Assembly (NCBI GenBank): GCA_963761655.1 | Contig: CAVXHI010000003.1 | Coordinates: 124,001 to 188,000 of the forward strand | DNA: 64,000 nucleotides | Direction: 5' to 3' | Source of the DNA: RYN-122 sp963761655 | GTDB lineage: Bacteria; Actinomycetota; Actinomycetes; Mycobacteriales; SCTD01 | Shown: positions 45,802 to 54,163 of the stretch, one piece after another | How the letters are laid out: every line of letters begins with the position of its first letter | How positions within the stretch are numbered: the first letter of the stretch is position 1 | Program-made: the position numbers and the translations under genes | The notes under the pieces: generated by a model | Seen by the model: the letters and a program-made list of their open reading frames with translations, nothing else | Databases searched by the model: none | What the model was told of the DNA's origin: nothing

Positions 45802-47066
45802 GCCGGCTCGAGCATCTCCGTCACCAGGGCGGCGATGGCCGAGCGCTCGGAGCGGGTGAGGGTCACGTGCGCGAACAGCGGGTGGCCCTTCAGCGCCTCG
45901 ATCACCGACACGACGCCGTCGTGCCGCCCGACCCGCAGGTTGTCGCGCTGCGCGACGTCGTGGGTGAGGACGACGCGCGAGCCCTGCCCGAGCCGGCTGA
46001 GGACGGTGAGCAGCACACCGCGCTCGAGCGACTGCGCCTCGTCGACGATGACGAACGAGTCGTGCAGCGAACGCCCGCGGATGTGGGTCAGCGGCAGCAC
46101 CTCGAGCATCCCGCGGGCCAGGACCTCGGTGACCACCTCGGGGCTGACCAGGGCTCCGAGGGTGTCGTAGACGGCCTGCGCCCACGGGCCCATCTTGTCG
46201 CCCGCGTCGCCCGGGAGGTACCCGAGCTCCTGGCCCCCGACGGCGTACAGCGGCCGGAACACCACGACCTTCTTGTGCTCGCGCCGCTCCAGCACCGACT
46301 CGAGCCCGGCACACAGCGCGAGCGCGCTCTTGCCCGTCCCGGCCCGGCCGCCCAGCGACACGATCCCGACGCTCGGGTCGAGCAGCAGGTCCAGAGCGAC
46401 CCGCTGCTCGGCGCTGCGCCCGTGCACCCCGAACGCCTCGCGGTCCCCGCGCACCAGCTCCACGCTCTTGTCGGCCTGCACCCGGCCGAGCGCGGAGCCG
46501 CGCGGCGACAGCAGCACCAGCCCGGTGTGGGTCGGGAGGTCGTAGGCCTCCGGCAGGTCCAGCACGCCGTCGTCGTAGAGGCCGTCCAGGCTGTCGACCT
46601 CGAGCTCGGTCATCCCGGTCCAGCCGCTCTCGACCGCCAGCTCTGCGCGGTACTCCTCGGCAGCCAGCCCGATCGCGGCCGCCTTCACCCGCAGCGGGAG
46701 GTCCTTGCTGACCAGGACGACGTCGCCGCCCTCTGCCGCGAGGTTCGCCGCGACGGCGAGGATGCGGGCGTCGCCGGAGCCGTCGCGCAGCGCCGCGGGC
46801 AGGACGCTCTCGGCAACGTGGTTGAGCTCCACGCGCAGGGTCCCGCGGCCGACGGGCAGGGGCGTGTCGAGCCGGCCGTGCTCGACCCGGAGGTCGTCCA
46901 GCAGCCGCAGGGCCTGGCGGGCGAACCAGCCGAGCTCGGGGTGGTCGCGCTTGCCCTCGAGCTCGCTGACGACGACGAGGGGCAGGACCACCTCGTGCTC
47001 GTCGAAGCGACCCACCGCCTGCGGGTCGGAGAGCAGGACGGAGGTGTCGAGCACGTACGTGGTCAT
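45798..47066 (-). CDS. PIN-PhoH protein (PhoH2-type RNase/RNA helicase)
   Basis: 422 residues. The N-terminal PIN domain (TTYVLDTSVLLSDPQAVGRF, with the first acidic residue D at position 7; ARILAVAANLAAEGGDVVLVSKD) is fused to a PhoH ATPase (EQRVALDLLLDPSVGIVSLGGRAGTGKSALAL, VVVFRPLYAVGG, DSFVIVDEAQSLERG, LTHDVAQRDNLRVGRHDG). Mycobacterial PhoH2 is an ATP-dependent RNA helicase and RNase. ATG 47066 with GGGG nearby is preferred; ATG 47084 would add six residues. The 193 bases upstream hold no gene. Confidence 0.94.
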   Translation of the reverse strand: MTTYVLDTSVLLSDPQAVGRFDEHEVVLPLVVVSELEGKRDHPELGWFARQALRLLDDLRVEHGRLDTPLPVGRGTLRVELNHVAESVLPAALRDGSGDARILAVAANLAAEGGDVVLVSKDLPLRVKAAAIGLAAEEYRAELAVESGWTGMTELEVDSLDGLYDDGVLDLPEAYDLPTHTGLVLLSPRGSALGRVQADKSVELVRGDREAFGVHGRSAEQRVALDLLLDPSVGIVSLGGRAGTGKSALALCAGLESVLERREHKKVVVFRPLYAVGGQELGYLPGDAGDKMGPWAQAVYDTLGALVSPEVVTEVLARGMLEVLPLTHIRGRSLHDSFVIVDEAQSLERGVLLTVLSRLGQGSRVVLTHDVAQRDNLRVGRHDGVVSVIEALKGHPLFAHVTLTRSERSAIAALVTEMLEPA

Positions 47067-47259
47067 CGGTGAGCCCCGTTTCATGACGGCTGTCAGCAGG
47101 GTCCGGGACCGGGCCACCGTGTCGCAGAGGGCGGCCGGTCCGGCCCCCTTCCGCGCTCTCGCACGAGGCCTCCCGAGCGGCCGGACGGGTGCCCTTCCGC
47201 TGTCCCGGACGCTAGGTCGGCTCCGACCCGCCGCCCTGTGCGACACGCCCGCCACCGCG

Positions 47260-48339
47260 CTACGGGCGGGTGAACTCTCCGGGCGTCACGGCGCGGCCGA
47301 GCAGCTCCCGGTAGGGACGGCCCGCGTCCAGCCGGCCGCCGACCAGGTCGGCCCCGGCGCCGTAGGCCACGGCGTGCACCGACCACAGCGGGTCGGCCAG
47401 GAAGTGCAGCTGCCCGAGGGTCCGCGCCGTGCTGTGCAGGCCCCAGCGCTGCAGGTGCGCGGCCGCGGCGTCCTCCCCGACGGTGTGCAGCAGGACAGCG
47501 GCGTCGGTCTTGGTCCGGGCGAGCGGTCCCGCGGCGTCGGCCACCGCCTGCGCGAGGTCCGTGTCGCCGGTCACGCCGGTGTCCTGCAGCCGCACCCCGC
47601 TCGCCCGCAGCGCCGTCTCCCCGAGCCCCTCCGTCACGACCGCCTCGGGCGTCGCGACGACGGCGACGGCGCGCTCGGGCAGGTCGGCGAGCAGCACCCG
47701 CTCGAGGTGGTGCCCGGGGTAGGTCTCGTGCGCAGCGAGCGCCAGCAGCGAGGCCGCGGGCAGCGGCCGCCAGGTGCTGAGCAGCACCTCGCTGACGAGC
47801 GCCGAGCGGCCGCGGCACAGCGCGCTCCACGGCGCCCACGACACCGCGTGCAGGTCGACCCGCTCCCCCGCGGGCAGGTCCGGCGTCCGGGCGCGGAGCA
47901 GGGACACCATCGCGGCGAACACCTCGACCAGCCGCGCGGGCGCGACGGCGGTGGCCTGCCGGTGGGCCTCGTAGCGGTCGAGCAGGGGCCCGGAGCCCGG
48001 CAGCAGCGCCTCGAGGGCGTCGTGGGCGGCGGCGTACGCGTCGAGGTCGCCGAGCGACGGCCGCACCTGCAGGCAGCCCTCCACCTGCGCCTCCCACGCG
48101 ACGTCGGCCCCGGCGCGGACTCGGCAGGCGAGCGCGACGGCCGCGGCCTGGCCGGCCACCCAGCGGCCGCGCGGGTCCTCACCGGCGTCGCGGGCGAGCC
48201 CGGCGGCCTCGGCGGCCAGGGCCTCCCAGCCCACCGTCGGTACCTGTGGCACAGGCAGCGTCGTCTCGACCAGCGCGGGGTCCTGCCGGGCGAGCCGCAG
48301 GACCAGCCGCAGGTACGCCTGCGCGAGGGCGTCCGTCAG
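47260..48339 (-). CDS. DUF885-like putative metallopeptidase, apparent CTG start
   Basis: About 359 residues. The motif AAHETYPGHHLERVLLADL (HExxPGHH) followed by VVTEGLGETAL is the zinc-binding core of the DUF885/M32-like peptidase group. The opening LTDALAQAYLRLVLRLAR matches the usual N-terminus of actinobacterial members, yet the only start at that point is CTG 48339, which overlaps the uppS stop as CTGA. The first in-frame GTG (48252) would remove 29 residues of that N-terminus. A CTG start or a miscalled base is therefore likely. Substrate unknown; no signal peptide, so cytoplasmic. Confidence 0.83.
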   Translation of the reverse strand: MTDALAQAYLRLVLRLARQDPALVETTLPVPQVPTVGWEALAAEAAGLARDAGEDPRGRWVAGQAAAVALACRVRAGADVAWEAQVEGCLQVRPSLGDLDAYAAAHDALEALLPGSGPLLDRYEAHRQATAVAPARLVEVFAAMVSLLRARTPDLPAGERVDLHAVSWAPWSALCRGRSALVSEVLLSTWRPLPAASLLALAAHETYPGHHLERVLLADLPERAVAVVATPEAVVTEGLGETALRASGVRLQDTGVTGDTDLAQAVADAAGPLARTKTDAAVLLHTVGEDAAAAHLQRWGLHSTARTLGQLHFLADPLWSVHAVAYGAGADLVGGRLDAGRPYRELLGRAVTPGEFTRP

Positions 48340-49109
48340 GTGCCGTACCGCCGGGTGCGGGCGGCGTACGCCCGCAGCGCGCGGAGGAAGTCGACCCGGC
48401 GGAAGTCCGGCCAGTAGGCGTCGCAGAAGTAGAACTCGCTGTGCGCGCTCTGCCAGAGCAGGAACCCCGACAGCCGCTGCTCCCCGCTGGTGCGGATCAG
48501 CAGGTCGGGGTCGGGCTGGCCGGAGGTGTAGAGGTGCTCGGCGATGTGCTCGACGTCGAGGACCTCCGCGACCTCCTCGAGGGTCCGGCCGGAGGCGGCG
48601 TGCGCCTGCAGCAGCGCCCGGACGGCGTCGGCGATCTCGCGGCGCCCGCCGTAGGCCACGGCGATGTTGACGATGACGCCGGGTCGGGCGCCGGTGCCCT
48701 CGGCGGCCTCCTTGAGGACCTGGGCGGTGTCGCCGGGCAGCAGGTCGAGGGCGCCGACGATGTTGAGCGTCCAGCGGTTCTCGGGGCGGGCGAGGTCGGT
48801 GACGACGCCCTCGATGATCCGCAGCAGCGGGTCGAGCTCCGCGGCCGGCCGGGCGAGGTTGTCGGTGGACAGCAGCCACAGGGTGACGACCTCGACGCCG
48901 GCCTCGTCGCACCAGCGGAGCAGGTCGATGATCTTGTCGGCGCCGCGCTGGTGGCCGTCGTTGACGCTGGGCGCCCCGACCATGCGGGCCCAGCGGCGGT
49001 TGCCGTCGAGCATCAGCCCGACGTGGCGCGGGACCGGCGCGGCCTGCCGGGCGAGGCCGCGGGCGAGGCGTCGCTCGTACAGGTCGTAGGCGACGTCGCG
49101 CAGCCCCAC
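48336..49109 (-). CDS. uppS: isoprenyl transferase (undecaprenyl/decaprenyl diphosphate synthase family)
   Basis: 257 residues of the cis-prenyltransferase family: HVGLMLDGNRRWAR with the catalytic Asp, DKIIDLLRWCDEAGVEVVTLWLLSTDNLAR, VNIAVAYGGRREI and RTSGEQRLSGFLLWQSAHSEFYF. It builds Z-isoprenoid carriers for the cell wall from the IPP made through IspH. Actinobacteria often have two such enzymes; which product length this one makes cannot be told. GTG 49109 has GGGAGGT six bases upstream. Confidence 0.95.
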   Translation of the reverse strand: MGLRDVAYDLYERRLARGLARQAAPVPRHVGLMLDGNRRWARMVGAPSVNDGHQRGADKIIDLLRWCDEAGVEVVTLWLLSTDNLARPAAELDPLLRIIEGVVTDLARPENRWTLNIVGALDLLPGDTAQVLKEAAEGTGARPGVIVNIAVAYGGRREIADAVRALLQAHAASGRTLEEVAEVLDVEHIAEHLYTSGQPDPDLLIRTSGEQRLSGFLLWQSAHSEFYFCDAYWPDFRRVDFLRALRAYAARTRRYGT

Positions 49110-49153
49110 CGCCAGACCTCCCGCTCGTGCCGAGCCTCGAGGGTATCCCGGGC

Positions 49154-49570
49154 TCACCCGCCCCCGCAGGTGCCGAGCAGGTCGTCCAGCAGCCGGCACA
49201 GCTCCTCCAGGGACAGCACGGCGCCCACCCCGCAGCCGTCGTCGCCCCACGCCTGCAGCACCACGCGCGGGCGCTCCGTCCACCCCGCTCCTGTCCAGGT
49301 CCGGTCGACGTCGACCCGGGCGCGGAGCTCGCCGCCGGACGGGACGTCGTCGGGGTCGCGGGACCGCAGGTCGAACAGCTCCCCCGCGCCCGGTCCGACC
49401 CGCTCCCGGACGCCGGCGAGCAGCCCGAGGCAGCGCTGCCCGACCTCCCCCCAGGGAGCGCCGTCCAGGAGCAGGCGCAGCGTCGCCTCGTAGGGGACGC
49501 CGGCCCGGTCGGGCACGGGCACGGCGAGGACGGCGAGCTCCCGCCCGTCGACGCACCGCACCGAGGCCAC
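49154..49570 (-). CDS. hypothetical protein
   Basis: 138 residues, acidic, soluble, strand-helix mixed (RELAVLAVPVPDRAGVPYE, RPRVVLQAWGDDGCGVGAV) with a C-terminal helix LEELCRLLDDLLGTCGGG. Family not recognised. Codon use looks like real coding sequence and it sits between the pckG terminator and uppS on the same strand. Confidence 0.65.
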   Translation of the reverse strand: MASVRCVDGRELAVLAVPVPDRAGVPYEATLRLLLDGAPWGEVGQRCLGLLAGVRERVGPGAGELFDLRSRDPDDVPSGGELRARVDVDRTWTGAGWTERPRVVLQAWGDDGCGVGAVLSLEELCRLLDDLLGTCGGG

Positions 49571-49607
49571 CCCCGGCTGCTGCCCCGCGGGTGCTCTCCG
49601 GACACGC

Positions 49608-49641
49608 CGGGAGCCCGGCCGCCGTGGCGACCGGGCTCCCG
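49608..49641 (-). terminator. 11-bp perfect hairpin terminator of pckG
   Basis: CGGGAGCCCGG (49608-49618) and CCGGGCTCCCG (49631-49641) pair perfectly around a 12-base loop, 13 bases after the pckG stop on the minus strand. No U-tract. Confidence 0.75.
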
Positions 49642-49654
49642 TGCGGACGTGCTG

Positions 49655-51478
49655 CTAGCCGAGGCGCTCGACGAGCTTCTGCTGCTCGGCGGCCAGGGCG
49701 GCCGGCAGGTGCTCACCGAACTGGGCGAAGAACTCGGGGATGAGGGCCGCCTCCTGCTTCCAGACGTCGCTGTCGACGCTGAGCAGCAGCTCGAGGTCCT
49801 CGGCCGGGATGTCGAGGCCGTCGAGGTCGAGCTCGCCCTCGGCCGGGAGGATGCCGATCGGCGTCTCCTTGCCCGCGGCCGTGCCGTCGAGACGGTCCAC
49901 GATCCACTTGAGGACGCGGCTGTTCTCGCCGAACCCGGGCCAGAGCCACTTGCCGGCGTCGTTCTTGCGGAACCAGTTGACGTAGTAGATCTTCGGCAGC
50001 TTCGACGCCTCGGTCTGCTCACCGATCTCGAGCCAGTGGCCGGCGTAGTCGCCCATGTTGTAGCCGCAGAACGGCAGCATGGCGAAGGGGTCGCGGCGCA
50101 GCTGGCCGATGGCGCCGGCCGCGGCGGCGGTCGTCTCGGAGGAGACGGTCGAGCCGAGGAAGGTGCCGTGGGTCCAGTCGAAGGACTCGGTGACCAGCGG
50201 GACGGCGCTGGCGCGACGGCCGCCGAACAGGATCGCGCTGATCGGGACCCCGTTCGGGTCCTCCCACTCGGGCGCCGCGGTCGGGCACTGCGAGGCCGGC
50301 GTCGTGAACCGGGCGTTGGGGTGCGCGGCGGGCGTGCCGGACTCGGGGGTCCAGGCGTTGCCCTTCCAGTCGGTGAGGTGCGCCGGCGCCTCCTCGGTCA
50401 GGCCCTCCCACCAGACGTCGCCGTCGGGGGTGAGCGCGACGTTGGTGAAGATGCTGTTGCCGTAGAACGTGTCGACGGCGTTGGCGTTGGTCTCGACGCC
50501 GGTGCCGGGCGCGACGCCGAAGAAGCCGGCCTCGGGGTTGATCGCGTACAGGCGACCGTCCTCGCCGAAGCGCATCCAGGCGATGTCGTCGCCGACGGTC
50601 TCGACCTTCCAGCCCGGCAGGGTCGGGGTGAGCATCGCGAGGTTGGTCTTGCCGCAGGCGCTCGGGAAGGCGGCCGTGACGAACTTGGCCTCGCCGGTGG
50701 GCGGCGTGAGCTTGAGGATGAGCATGTGCTCGGCCATCCAGCCCTCGTCGCGCGCCATGACGGAGGCGATGCGCAGCGCGAAGCACTTCTTGCCGAGCAG
50801 GGCGTTGCCGCCGTAGCCCGAGCCGTAGGACCAGATCTCGCGCGTCTCGGGGTAGTGGACGATGTACTTGGTGTCGCTGCACGGCCACGGGACGTCCTGC
50901 TCGCCCGCGGCGAGCGGCTTGCCGACGGTGTGGACGGCGGGGACGAAGAAGCCGTCGTCGCCGATCTGCTCGAGCGCCGCGGCGCCCATGCGCGTCATGA
51001 TCTTCATGCTGACGACGACGTACGGGGAGTCGGTGATCTCCACGCCGTACTGGCTGATGCGGCCGCCGAGCGGGCCCATGCAGAACGGGACGACGTACAT
51101 CGTCCGGCCCTTCATCGAGCCGTCGAACAGCGGCTGGAGGGTGGCCCGCATCTCGTCCGGGGCCATCCAGTTGTTGGTCGGGCCCGCGTCCTTCTCCTGC
51201 TCGGAGCAGATGTAGGTGCGGTCCTCGACGCGCGCGACGTCGGTGGGGTCGGACGCGGCGTAGAAGCTGTTCGGGCGCTTGGCCTCGTCGAGCTTGGTGA
51301 AGGTGCCGGCGTCGACGAGCAGCTGCGTGAGGCGGTGCCACTCCTCCTCGGACCCGTCGCACCACTCCACGCGGTCGGGCTTGGTGAGCGCGGCGACCTC
51401 GCTCACCCAGGCGACCAGCTTCTCGTTCTTCGTCGGCGCCTGGTCAAGGCCCGGGATCTGCGGGGCGGTGGTGGTCAT
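49655..51478 (-). CDS. pckG: GTP-dependent phosphoenolpyruvate carboxykinase
   Basis: 607 residues, the normal length of the GTP form. PPTNNWM-like region GPTNNWMAPDEMRATL, P-loop FPSACGKTNLAML, GDDIAWMRFGEDGRLYAINPEAGFFGVAPGT, NSIFTNVALTPDGDVWWEG, ILFGGRRASAVPLV and NWFRKNDAGKWLWPGFGENSRVL are family signatures. It converts oxaloacetate to PEP in gluconeogenesis. ATG 51478 has GAGAGGAT upstream. A minus-strand TACCTT (51535-51540) may be its -10 box, with a 7-bp inverted repeat (GGTCTGA 51526-51532, TCAGACC 51557-51563) around it. Confidence 0.98.
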   Translation of the reverse strand: MTTTAPQIPGLDQAPTKNEKLVAWVSEVAALTKPDRVEWCDGSEEEWHRLTQLLVDAGTFTKLDEAKRPNSFYAASDPTDVARVEDRTYICSEQEKDAGPTNNWMAPDEMRATLQPLFDGSMKGRTMYVVPFCMGPLGGRISQYGVEITDSPYVVVSMKIMTRMGAAALEQIGDDGFFVPAVHTVGKPLAAGEQDVPWPCSDTKYIVHYPETREIWSYGSGYGGNALLGKKCFALRIASVMARDEGWMAEHMLILKLTPPTGEAKFVTAAFPSACGKTNLAMLTPTLPGWKVETVGDDIAWMRFGEDGRLYAINPEAGFFGVAPGTGVETNANAVDTFYGNSIFTNVALTPDGDVWWEGLTEEAPAHLTDWKGNAWTPESGTPAAHPNARFTTPASQCPTAAPEWEDPNGVPISAILFGGRRASAVPLVTESFDWTHGTFLGSTVSSETTAAAAGAIGQLRRDPFAMLPFCGYNMGDYAGHWLEIGEQTEASKLPKIYYVNWFRKNDAGKWLWPGFGENSRVLKWIVDRLDGTAAGKETPIGILPAEGELDLDGLDIPAEDLELLLSVDSDVWKQEAALIPEFFAQFGEHLPAALAAEQQKLVERLG

Positions 51479-51619
51479 GGGATCCTCTCCATCGAGGCGG
51501 GACGGCGCACGCGCGACGCCCCGGGGGTCTGACGAAGGTACCCGGGGAGCCCCCGCTCAGACCTGTGAGGTACCGCACCCGGCAGGCGTGATCGCGGCGG
51601 GACAGGGGAGGATGACCGG

Positions 51620-52306
51620 GTGACGGAGCCCCTGCTGGACGCCGCCGTCGAGAAGGCGCACGCGCTGGTCGAGCGGGTGAAGCCGAAGCTGCGGGGCGTG
51701 CTCCACGAGGTCGCGTTCGCGGTCTCGCTCATCACGGGGACGGCGCTGGTCTGCCTGGCCCCGGCCGGCCGCGCCACGCTGGCGGCCGCGGTCTACGCCG
51801 TCTCGGTCGCGGCCCTGTTCGGCACCTCCGCCGCGCTGCACCGCGGCACCTGGTCGCCCCGCAGCAACGAGCTCATGCGCGGGCTCGACCACTCGATGAT
51901 CTTCGTGCTGATCGCCGGGACGTACACGCCGTTCGCACTGCTGCTGCTGGACGGCCGCACGCGCGTGCTCGCCCTGTCGCTGGTCTGGGGCGGGGCGCTG
52001 GTCGGCGTCGTCCTGCGGCTCCTGCTCGGCCCCCTGCGGTGGGTGTTCACCGCGCTCTACCTGCTGCTCGGCTGGGTGGCGCTCGGCTTCCTGCCGCAGC
52101 TGGTCGACCGCGGCGGCTGGACCGTCGTGACCCTCATCCTCGTCGGCGGGCTGTTCTACAGCGTCGGCGCCGTGGTCTACGCGACCCAGCGGCCGAAGCT
52201 GTCGGAGCGGTGGTTCGGCTTCCACGAGCTGTTCCACGCCTTCACGATCGCCGCCTTCGCCTTCCACTACGTCGCGGTCTCGGTGACGACCTACCGGGCC
52301 GGCTGA
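51620..52306 (+). CDS. hemolysin III family (PAQR-like) membrane protein
   Basis: 228 residues with seven hydrophobic segments. The metal-binding motifs of the hemolysin III/PAQR group are visible: SAALHRGTW after span 2, GLDHSMIFVLIAGTYTPFALL, and the late FHELFHAFTIAAFAFHY with paired His. A membrane hydrolase-like fold; the physiological role in bacteria is unclear. GTG 51620 is preceded by GAGGAT at six bases and a GGGGAGG that could also be a ribosome binding site. Confidence 0.93.
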   Translation: MTEPLLDAAVEKAHALVERVKPKLRGVLHEVAFAVSLITGTALVCLAPAGRATLAAAVYAVSVAALFGTSAALHRGTWSPRSNELMRGLDHSMIFVLIAGTYTPFALLLLDGRTRVLALSLVWGGALVGVVLRLLLGPLRWVFTALYLLLGWVALGFLPQLVDRGGWTVVTLILVGGLFYSVGAVVYATQRPKLSERWFGFHELFHAFTIAAFAFHYVAVSVTTYRAG

Positions 52307-52330
52307 GGGCCGACCCGGCAGGACTGTCGC

Positions 52331-52918
52331 TCACGAGGTGCCCGGCCCCTGCTCGCGCAGGCGCTGCACCTCCTCCAGCGAGCCCCGCAGGGCACCGAGC
52401 CACGCGTCGGCGTTGGCACCGACGGTGCGCACGCACCAGGCGAGGGCGTCGGAGCGGCTGCGGGCGACCCCGGCCTCGACCAGGGTGTCGAGGACGAGCC
52501 GCTCCGGCTGGCGCAGGCGCGTCATCACCGGCACCGACTGCGTGGTGAACAGCGTCCGGGTGCCGCCGGCCCGCGCGCCCCAGGCGACCGAGCGCCCGTA
52601 GCGGTGCTCGACCTCGCGGGCGAGCTGCATCCTCTCCTCGCGGGTCTCCTCGCGGAACCGGGCGATGCGCCCCGCCTCCGCCTCGGCGACCGCGGCGGGG
52701 TCGCCCTCCTCGAGCGGGGCCGCAAGCCGCCCGAGCACGACCACCTCGTCGCGGTCGACCGTCACCTCGGGCGACCCCTCGAACCAGCCGTCGGGCAGCC
52801 GGCCGGTGAACCAGCCCTCCAGCCCCGCGGCCGACGGCGGCGCCGCCTGCTCCCCGCCTCGTCCGCGCCCCGGCCCACCTCGGCCGGTGGCGCGCTGGGA
52901 CCTCTCGTCGTGGCTCAT
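52331..52918 (-). CDS. hypothetical protein with ribbon-helix-helix-like C-terminus
   Basis: 195 residues. The N-terminal 40 are Gly/Arg-rich and disordered, then a strand region (PEVTVDRDEVVVLGRL), a charged helix (FREETREERMQLAREVEHRYG) and a C-terminal segment SVPVMTRLRQPERLVLDTL followed by GVARSRSDALAWCVR, which matches the strand-helix-helix layout of CopG/Arc regulators. The upstream region holds a tandem 7-bp repeat (52,935-52,949), a plausible binding site. Not assigned to a named family. Confidence 0.72.
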   Translation of the reverse strand: MSHDERSQRATGRGGPGRGRGGEQAAPPSAAGLEGWFTGRLPDGWFEGSPEVTVDRDEVVVLGRLAAPLEEGDPAAVAEAEAGRIARFREETREERMQLAREVEHRYGRSVAWGARAGGTRTLFTTQSVPVMTRLRQPERLVLDTLVEAGVARSRSDALAWCVRTVGANADAWLGALRGSLEEVQRLREQGPGTS

Positions 52919-52934
52919 GCTCGTGCCTCTCGTC

Positions 52935-52949
52935 TGCTTACGTGCTTAC
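52935..52949. repeat. tandem TGCTTAC repeat in the divergent spacer
   Basis: TGCTTAC occurs at 52935-52941 and 52943-52949, an eight-base period, 17 bases before the start of the ribbon-helix-helix-like gene. Such short direct repeats are typical operators for ribbon-helix-helix proteins. Confidence 0.5.
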
Positions 52950-53029
52950 ACCGTTGCAGAACGCCCAGGCGGCGTACGTGTTCCCGAGCAGCAGCAGCGC
53001 CTGCGCCGGCGGTGGACGAGGGTGTCCCC

Positions 53030-54163
53030 GTGGCAGACCTGGGGAGCGTGGCGGGGGCCGTCGTCGGCGGGGTGCTCGTGCTCGGGACGGCGTCGAGCGT
53101 GGTGTCGTCGCTGGTGGTCCCGCGCCGGTCGCGCAGCCGCGTCCCGGTGCTGGTCGACCGGCTGGTGGACGCCGCGTACCGCGCCGTCTGCCGGCCGCTG
53201 CGCAGCTTCGCCCGCCGCGACGCCGTCCTGGCCACCCAGGCCTCGACCACGATCCTGCTGCAGCTGGCGGTGTGGCTGCTGCTGTTCCTCACCGGCTTCT
53301 CGCTGCTGCTGTGGCCGCTGGACGGCCGGGGCCTCGGGCACGCCGCAGCGCAGGCCGGGTCGTCGCTGTTCACCCTCGGCTACGCCGGGCCGGACAGCGG
53401 CGCGCTGACCGTCGTCGACTACACCGCGGCGGCGTGCGGGCTGGTGACCGTGGCGCTGCAGGTCGGCTACCTGCCGACGCTGTACGGCGCCTTCAACCGC
53501 CGCGAGACCGAGGTGACGCTGCTGACCTCGCGCGCCGGCACGCCCGCCTGGGGCCCGGAGATCCTGGCGCGCACCCGCTTCGGGTTCGGCGAGGACGACG
53601 AGGGCGCGGTGATGGACGCCTTCTACCTCGGGTGGGAGCGCTGGGCGGCCGACCTCGCGGAGAGCCACACCAACTACCCCGTGCTCACCCGCTTCCGCTC
53701 GCCGCAGCCGCTCAGCGACTGGCTGGTCGGGCTGGTCGCGGTGCTCGACAGCGCTGCGCTGTGGATGGCGCTGGCCCCCTCCCGCGCGCCGGCCGTCGAG
53801 TGCCGGCTGTGCCTGCGCATGGGCTTCACCGCCCTGCGTGCGATCGCGGAGACGCTCGGCGTCGAGGTCGACCACGACCCCGACCCGGACGCCCCGCTGC
53901 TGCTCCCCCACGACGCCTACCTCGCCGGGCTCGCCCGCATCGGGACGACGTCGTTCCGCACCGAGCGCACCGCCGAGCAGGCGTGGCCGGACTTCCGCGG
54001 CTGGCGCAACAACTACGAGGCTGTCGCCTACGCGCTGGCGCTGCGGCTGGACGCCGTGCCCGCGCCCTGGACCGGCCCGCGCCGCTCCGGGGAGGAGGAG
54101 CTGACCCCCGTCCGGCCGCCGAACCGCACCCCGACGCCGCACCCGGGCAGCGGTGCGCCGTGA
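53030..54163 (+). CDS. membrane protein resembling two-TM potassium channels, pore motif altered
   Basis: 377 residues. An N-terminal hydrophobic segment (VAGAVVGGVLVLGTASSVVSSLVV), a second span (TTILLQLAVWLLLFLTGFSLLLW), a pore-like loop AAAQAGSSLFTLGYAGPDSG and a third span (YTAAACGLVTVALQVGYLPTLYGAF). SLFTxGYxx is the K+-channel filter pattern, but the filter reads TLGYAGP rather than TVGYGD. The C-terminal 230 residues are cytoplasmic, with no RCK nucleotide motif seen. GTG 53030 has GAGGG upstream; GTG 53012 is possible. It overlaps the YihY gene by GTGA. Confidence 0.82.
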   Translation: MADLGSVAGAVVGGVLVLGTASSVVSSLVVPRRSRSRVPVLVDRLVDAAYRAVCRPLRSFARRDAVLATQASTTILLQLAVWLLLFLTGFSLLLWPLDGRGLGHAAAQAGSSLFTLGYAGPDSGALTVVDYTAAACGLVTVALQVGYLPTLYGAFNRRETEVTLLTSRAGTPAWGPEILARTRFGFGEDDEGAVMDAFYLGWERWAADLAESHTNYPVLTRFRSPQPLSDWLVGLVAVLDSAALWMALAPSRAPAVECRLCLRMGFTALRAIAETLGVEVDHDPDPDAPLLLPHDAYLAGLARIGTTSFRTERTAEQAWPDFRGWRNNYEAVAYALALRLDAVPAPWTGPRRSGEEELTPVRPPNRTPTPHPGSGAP

